A stretch of DNA of 64,000 nt from Culex pipiens pallens (taxonomy: Eukaryota > Arthropoda > Insecta > Diptera > Culicidae). Shown one piece after another: positions 59,617-64,000 of the stretch; the stretch's first letter is position 1, and every line of letters begins with the position of its first letter. The notes beneath the pieces are model-generated. The model saw nothing but the letters and a program-made list of their open reading frames with translations. It was not told where the DNA came from and did not search any database. The position numbers were made by a program, and so were the translations under genes. Location of the stretch: the NCBI RefSeq assembly GCF_016801865.2, contig NC_068937.1, positions 4,600,191-4,664,190 of the forward strand, read 5' to 3'.

Positions 59617-59976
59617 CGGTCGTTCAGCTCGCTCGAGCCACCGACGCCGCCGTTCAACCTCAAGAAACCCAGCGGCACCGGATCCGGCGGAACGCAACTG
59701 CTGATGCGGTCGATCTCGGTGCGGACCACGACGTCGTCGATCAACTCGGCCTCGGTGGACAACATCTGTCATCCGATCGTGATCGAGTACAAGGCGCTGG
59801 GCGGGACGACGAGGGCCATCGCCGAGGAGGGCGGGCAGTCCAAGGAGGAGCAGGAGCAGGAGGAGGAGGAAGAGGACGAGGGGTCCGAACATGGCGGGGT
59901 CAATGGGGTTGGGAACGGGGTGACGATGACCGCCTCCTCGGTGGACAAGAATGGCAAGTCCGTGACGGCACTGTAA
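59617..59976 (+). CDS. Oamb: In-frame 119-codon extension after the Oamb TGA
   Basis: The frame continues from CGG at 59617 to TAA at 59974-59976 with no stop. About 88% of third positions are G or C (my count 105 of 119), the same as the exon before it. Base composition drops to AT-rich right after the TAA. The peptide reads like receptor tail: Ser/Pro-rich start (SFSSLEPPTPPF), SISVRTTTSSINSAS, an acidic run near 59845-59880, and a final VTAL that fits a class I PDZ ligand. The stop context is TGA followed by C, the leakiest readthrough context known in insects. Alternatives are a CGA-to-TGA nonsense allele, a sequencing error, or former coding sequence in a 3'UTR. Confidence 0.55.
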   Translation, partial: RSFSSLEPPTPPFNLKKPSGTGSGGTQLLMRSISVRTTTSSINSASVDNICHPIVIEYKALGGTTRAIAEEGGQSKEEQEQEEEEEDEGSEHGGVNGVGNGVTMTASSVDKNGKSVTAL

Positions 59977-60100
59977 AAGGATCAAAGTAGGCACTGACGG
60001 CGGGATGACTCACTGAATGTTGTTAGTGGAGCAGATTTTTACAATTCCGCCGATTTGTTTATGTTTGTTATTTTTGACAGATACAATACTGTCTATCTCG

Positions 60101-60106
60101 AATAAA
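60101..60106 (+). terminator. Candidate Oamb polyadenylation signal
   Basis: AATAAA lies 125 bases after the distal TAA and 485 bases after the TGA, in AT-rich DNA. It is the first canonical signal after the coding region. Use of later sites is possible. Confidence 0.5.
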
Positions 60107-60390
60107 TCAATGTTAACTGAATTATCGAAATCATATGGTAAGTTCGTTCCGCACTGAGTGCCGCGCTGTCAAAGTGTTTTTTTTTTTTAAAGAAACTCAA
60201 ACTGAGTAGGTTCTGTTTAGACGAAAACTGGGTGGTTTTTGAATGTGCGTGTAAGGCAAAGTGAGATTTTCAGCTGTCAGCAACTAAATGGTTCCCAAGT
60301 TATATGGATTATATTTGATAAGGCAGATATGTTAGGTGTAAAAAATTATTTTAACATTTTTTTCATGAAAATTTTCTTTTTCTTCACTCC

Positions 60391-61357
60391 TTTAAGAATT
60401 TTAAGAATTTTAAGAATTTTAAGAATTTTAAGAATTTTAAAAATTTTAAGAATTTTAAGAATTTTAAGAATTTTAAGAATTTTAAGAATTTTAAGAATTT
60501 TAAGAATTTTAAGAATTTTAAGAATTTTAAGAATTTTAAGAATTTTAAGAATTTTAAGAATTTTAAGAAATTTAAGAATTTTAAGAATTTTAAGAATTTT
60601 AAGAATTTTAAGAATTTAAGAATTTTAAGAATTTTAAGAATTTTAAGAATTTTAAGAATTTTAAGAATTTTAAGAATTTTAAGAATTTAAGAATTTTAAG
60701 AATTTTAAGAATTTTAAGAATTTTAAGAATTTTAAGAATTTTAAGAATTTTAAGAATTTTAAGAATTTTAAGAATTTTAAGAATTTTAAGAATTTTAAGA
60801 ATTTTAAGAATTTTAAGAATTTTAAGAATTTTAAGAATTTTAAGAATTTTAAGAATTTTAAGAATTTTAAGAATTTTAAGAATTTTAAGAATTTTAAGAA
60901 TTTTAAGAATTTTAAGAATTTTAAGAATTTAAGAATTTTAAGAATTTTAAGAATTTTAAGAATTTTAAGAATTTTAAGAATTTTAAGAATTTTAAGAATT
61001 TTAAGAATTTTAAGAATTTTAAGAATTTTAAGAATTTTAAGAATTTTAAGAATTTTAAGAATTTTAAGAATTTTAAGAATTTTAAGAATTTTAAGAATTT
61101 TAAGAATTTTAAGAATTTTAAGAATTTTAAGAATTTTAAGAATTTTAAGAATTTTAAGAATTTTAAGAATTTTAAGAATTTTAAGAATTTTAAGAATTTT
61201 AAGAATTTTAAGAATTTTAAGAATTTTAAGAATTTTAAGAATTTTAAGAATTTTAAGAATTTTAAGAATTTTAAGAATTTTAAGAATTTTAAGAATTTTA
61301 AGAATTTTAAGAATTTTAAGAATTTTAAGAATTTTAAGAATTTTAAGAATTTTAAGA
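60391..61357. repeat. (AAGAATTTT)n 9-mer satellite
   Basis: About 107 nearly perfect copies lie just downstream of Oamb. The unit is the exact reverse complement (rotated) of TTAAAATTC at 43272-49157, so the two arrays are inverted relative to each other. Single-base deletions near 60617, 60688 and 60930 change frame. Confidence 0.96.
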
Positions 61358-61850
61358 ATTTCAAAAATTTCAAGAATTTCAAGAATTCAAGAATTTCAAG
61401 AATTTTAAGAAATAAAAAATTTCAAGAATTTTTAGAATTTCAAGAATTTCAAGAATTTAATGAATTTCAAGAATTTCAAGAATTTCAAGAATTTCAATAA
61501 TTTCGAGAATTTCAAGAATTTCAAGAATTTCAAGAATTTATGGAATTTCAAGAATAGAATTTTAAGAATTGCAAGAATTTCAAGAATTTCAAAAATTTCA
61601 AGAATTTCAAGAATTTTAAGCATTTCAAGATTATCAAAAAAATCAAGAATTTCAAGAATTTCAAGAATTTCAAGAATTTTAAGAATTTCAAGAATTTCAA
61701 AAATTTCAAGAATTTCAAGAATTTCAAGAATTTCAAGAATTTCAAGAATTTCAAGAATTTCAAGAATTTCAAGAATTTCAAGAATTTCAAGAATTTCAAG
61801 AATTTCACGAATTTCAAGAATTTCAAAAATTTCAAGAATTTTAAGAATTT
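61358..61850. repeat. (AAGAATTTC)n variant 9-mer array
   Basis: The preceding array passes directly into a more degenerate array of AAGAATTTC units, with insertions near 61405, 61535, 61555 and 61625. It differs from the neighbour by one base per unit. Confidence 0.93.
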
Positions 61851-62531
61851 CAAGATTTTCAAGATTTTCAAGATTTTCAAGATTTTCAAGATTTTCTAGA
61901 TTTTCAAGATTTTCAAGATTTTCAAGATTTTCAAGATTTTCAAGATTTTCAAGATTTTCAAGATTTTCAAGATTTTCAAGATTTTCAAGATTTTCAAGAT
62001 TTTCAAGATTTTCAAGATTTTCAAGATTTTCAAGATTTTCAAGATTTTCAAGATTTTCAAGATTTTCAAGATTTTCAAGATTTTCAAGATTTTCAAGATT
62101 TTCAAGATTTTCAAGATTTTCAAGATTTTCAAGATTTTCAAGATTTTCAAGATTTTCAAGATTTTCAAGATTTTCAAGATTTTCAAGATTTTCAAGATTT
62201 TCAAGATTTTCAAGATTTTCAAGATTTTCAAGATTTTCAAGATTTTCAAGATTTTCAAGATTTTCAAGATTTTCAAGATTTTCAAGATTTTCAAGATTTT
62301 CAAGATTTTCAAGATTTTCAAGATTTTCAAGATTTTCAAGATTTTCAAGATTTTCTAGATTTTCAAGATTTTCAAGATTTTCAAGATTTTCAAGATTTTC
62401 AAAATTTTCAAGATTTTCAAAATTTTCAAGATTTTCAAGATTTTTAAGATTTTCAAGATTTTCAAGATTTTCAAGATTTTCAAGATTTTCAAGATTTTCA
62501 AGATTTTCAAGATTTTCAAGATTTTCAAGAT
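61851..62531. repeat. (AAGATTTTC)n variant 9-mer array
   Basis: About 75 nearly uniform copies of AAGATTTTC follow without a gap, one base different from AAGAATTTC. Variants near 61896, 62355, 62401 and 62419 are single substitutions. The open frame SRFSRFSRF across it is an artefact. Confidence 0.95.
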
Positions 62532-62539
62532 ATCAAAAA

Positions 62540-64000
62540 TGATTATGATTTTAAAAAAAATTAAGATTTCTAAACTTTTTTAAAGATTTCTTTACTTTTT
62601 TGAATGATGTTTAATTTTATTATCACTTTTTGAAGAAGTTTGGGAAAATTTTTATGAAATCAAATTTTAGGATTTAGGATTTTCAAAAAAAATCCATTTA
62701 AAAAAATTAATTTGGCATTTCGTGCTAACTAGTCATTCATTTATTTTTTTATCTTATTTAGTCTATATGCCTGAGGCTTAGTCACCGCTTGAATACATTA
62801 ATACACACTAAATTAAGTTTGGTCAGTTTCAAGTGCATGTTTTTTTTCCATTTTCACTCCACTTGAACTTGAAAAGATGATATGTGAATTGGCGAATCCG
62901 ATCTCGCCACATGGAACGACTGACAGCTGTCAAATGCACGAAACCACGTGCTTGAAATGTCATTATTGATTTGGCAAACGATTTTGACGTTTGATTTACT
63001 TTCATTATTTGAGGTTTTCCAATTTTGAGCTTGATTTCTGTCAAACTTGAGTAATAATTAAAACATAACAAAAAACTTAGTTTCGATCATTTTTGGCTGG
63101 GACAAAATCTGAGCTTTTATAATTTGTTTTTTTTTTAAATACCAACTTCTGGTTTCTGTTTTATTGGCTGAACAGCAACCAGAATTTGAAGAATGACTTT
63201 TTAATTTTAATAAAATTCCAAAGAAAAAGGCACAGTCAGTGAGTCATCTCAAATGTGAGTGCACTTTGAGCCAGTCGTCAGCATTCTGCAAGGCAAATCA
63301 CGCATTCTAGATTTATGGAATGTTTTAAAATAAAAAAAAAAGAAATTAAAAAATAAAACACTGCAGTAGCGTTTCAACTGCAACAGGGTATTAGCATTGT
63401 AAGGCATTGTAGAGAACACTGAAAAGTTGATAAAAAAGCAAACTTTAACAGATCAAAAGTATAGATGAGAAAGTGAGCGAGATATAACATCAACCCATTA
63501 CCTAATTACTAAGTGGTAGACGAGTGTAAAATCTAGTTGTTGATAGTATTCTTAATGCAAGTGAGAAAAACATGTATCATAATAAGAAAGAAAAATAGTT
63601 GTTAATCATTGTTGACTAGAAAGCAAAAAGATGTCAGACATCTTTGTTTACTTTTATTTTCTCGAGCAAGCAAGCAAACCAGAATCAGTATCAGTAGTGA
63701 ATAGTGAAGTGAGCAAAATGTAGTTTGTAAGAAAAAGGGCACTGAGCAAAAACTCAAAACAAAAATGTGTCATCAACATAGGGAGAGACAAGATTTCGAC
63801 GACAGCACTTTAACAGTTCAAAGTTTCGCCGAGGCGTGGCGCCACCGCTCCTCTGCTGCTGTCGAGTACTTAAAAAAAATCGTTGTTCATGTTTGAAATG
63901 GGTGAAAATAAGCAAAAAATGTCAACTTTTTAGACTAACCTTGGATAATCATGAGTGTAAACAGAGAAAATAACACAGAAACACAGTGAGAATGTTGGTT
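62540..64000. other. Non-coding DNA downstream of Oamb, no gene seen
   Basis: This is AT-rich sequence with no exon, RNA gene or transposon terminus that I can support. An 80-codon minus frame at 62829-63071 has no domain. It could be distal 3'UTR or the intron leading to an alternative Oamb last exon beyond the window; neither is shown. Confidence 0.5.

Overview
This window looks like dipteran, most probably mosquito (culicine-like), nuclear DNA. It is AT-rich and non-coding apart from three GC-rich exons of one neuronal receptor gene. The rest is transposon remnants and very long simple satellites. I cannot name the species from sequence alone. The one host gene I can support is the plus-strand octopamine receptor Oamb (alpha1-adrenergic-like class A GPCR). 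Its exons lie at 41365-41601 (TM3 to TM4), 49438-49840 (extracellular loop 2 and TM5) and 58772-59616 (loop 3, TM6, TM7, C-tail). Splice phases join cleanly (0, then 1). The exons for the N-terminus and TM1-TM2 are not visible and should lie upstream of the window, so most or all of 1-41364 may be one intron; that is inference. The coding frame stays open for 119 further codons after the terminal TGA, with coding-like base use. This makes Oamb a candidate for stop-codon readthrough or for a nonsense allele. || Layout. 1-10095: non-coding, with a TAATC pentamer array, an AAGCTT-rich minisatellite, a 1.76 kb palindrome, two adjoining heptamer arrays and a decayed 141-bp-repeat element. 10105-23611: a 13.5 kb foldback-type transposon with near-perfect inverted ends, arms built of tandem ~140 bp and ~92 bp repeats, and an exact 9-bp target-site duplication. 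Inside it are nested a Penelope-like fragment, a hAT-like element, a 5'-truncated non-LTR reverse transcriptase and a 1.06 kb insertion that is absent from the opposite arm. 23621-33700: a repeat cluster with three copies of the 141-bp-repeat element (two of them ~99% alike), inverted duplications, and a 3.1 kb hAT element with an exact 8-bp duplication that carries an 8-mer satellite and a tRNA-derived SINE. 33700-37600: decayed repeats, including a dispersed motif built on TTTGACAG. 37600-62530: Oamb exons separated and followed by kilobase-long arrays of AT-rich 9-mers. 62540-64000: nothing recognised. || How the parts relate: Oamb carries the function (octopamine sensing through G proteins). 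The 9-mer arrays sit as close as about 0.1-0.3 kb upstream of two exons. One satellite family occurs in opposite orientations within the gene and just after it, so a transcript spanning both could fold into double-stranded RNA. The long uninterrupted open frames inside the satellites are repeat artefacts, not genes.
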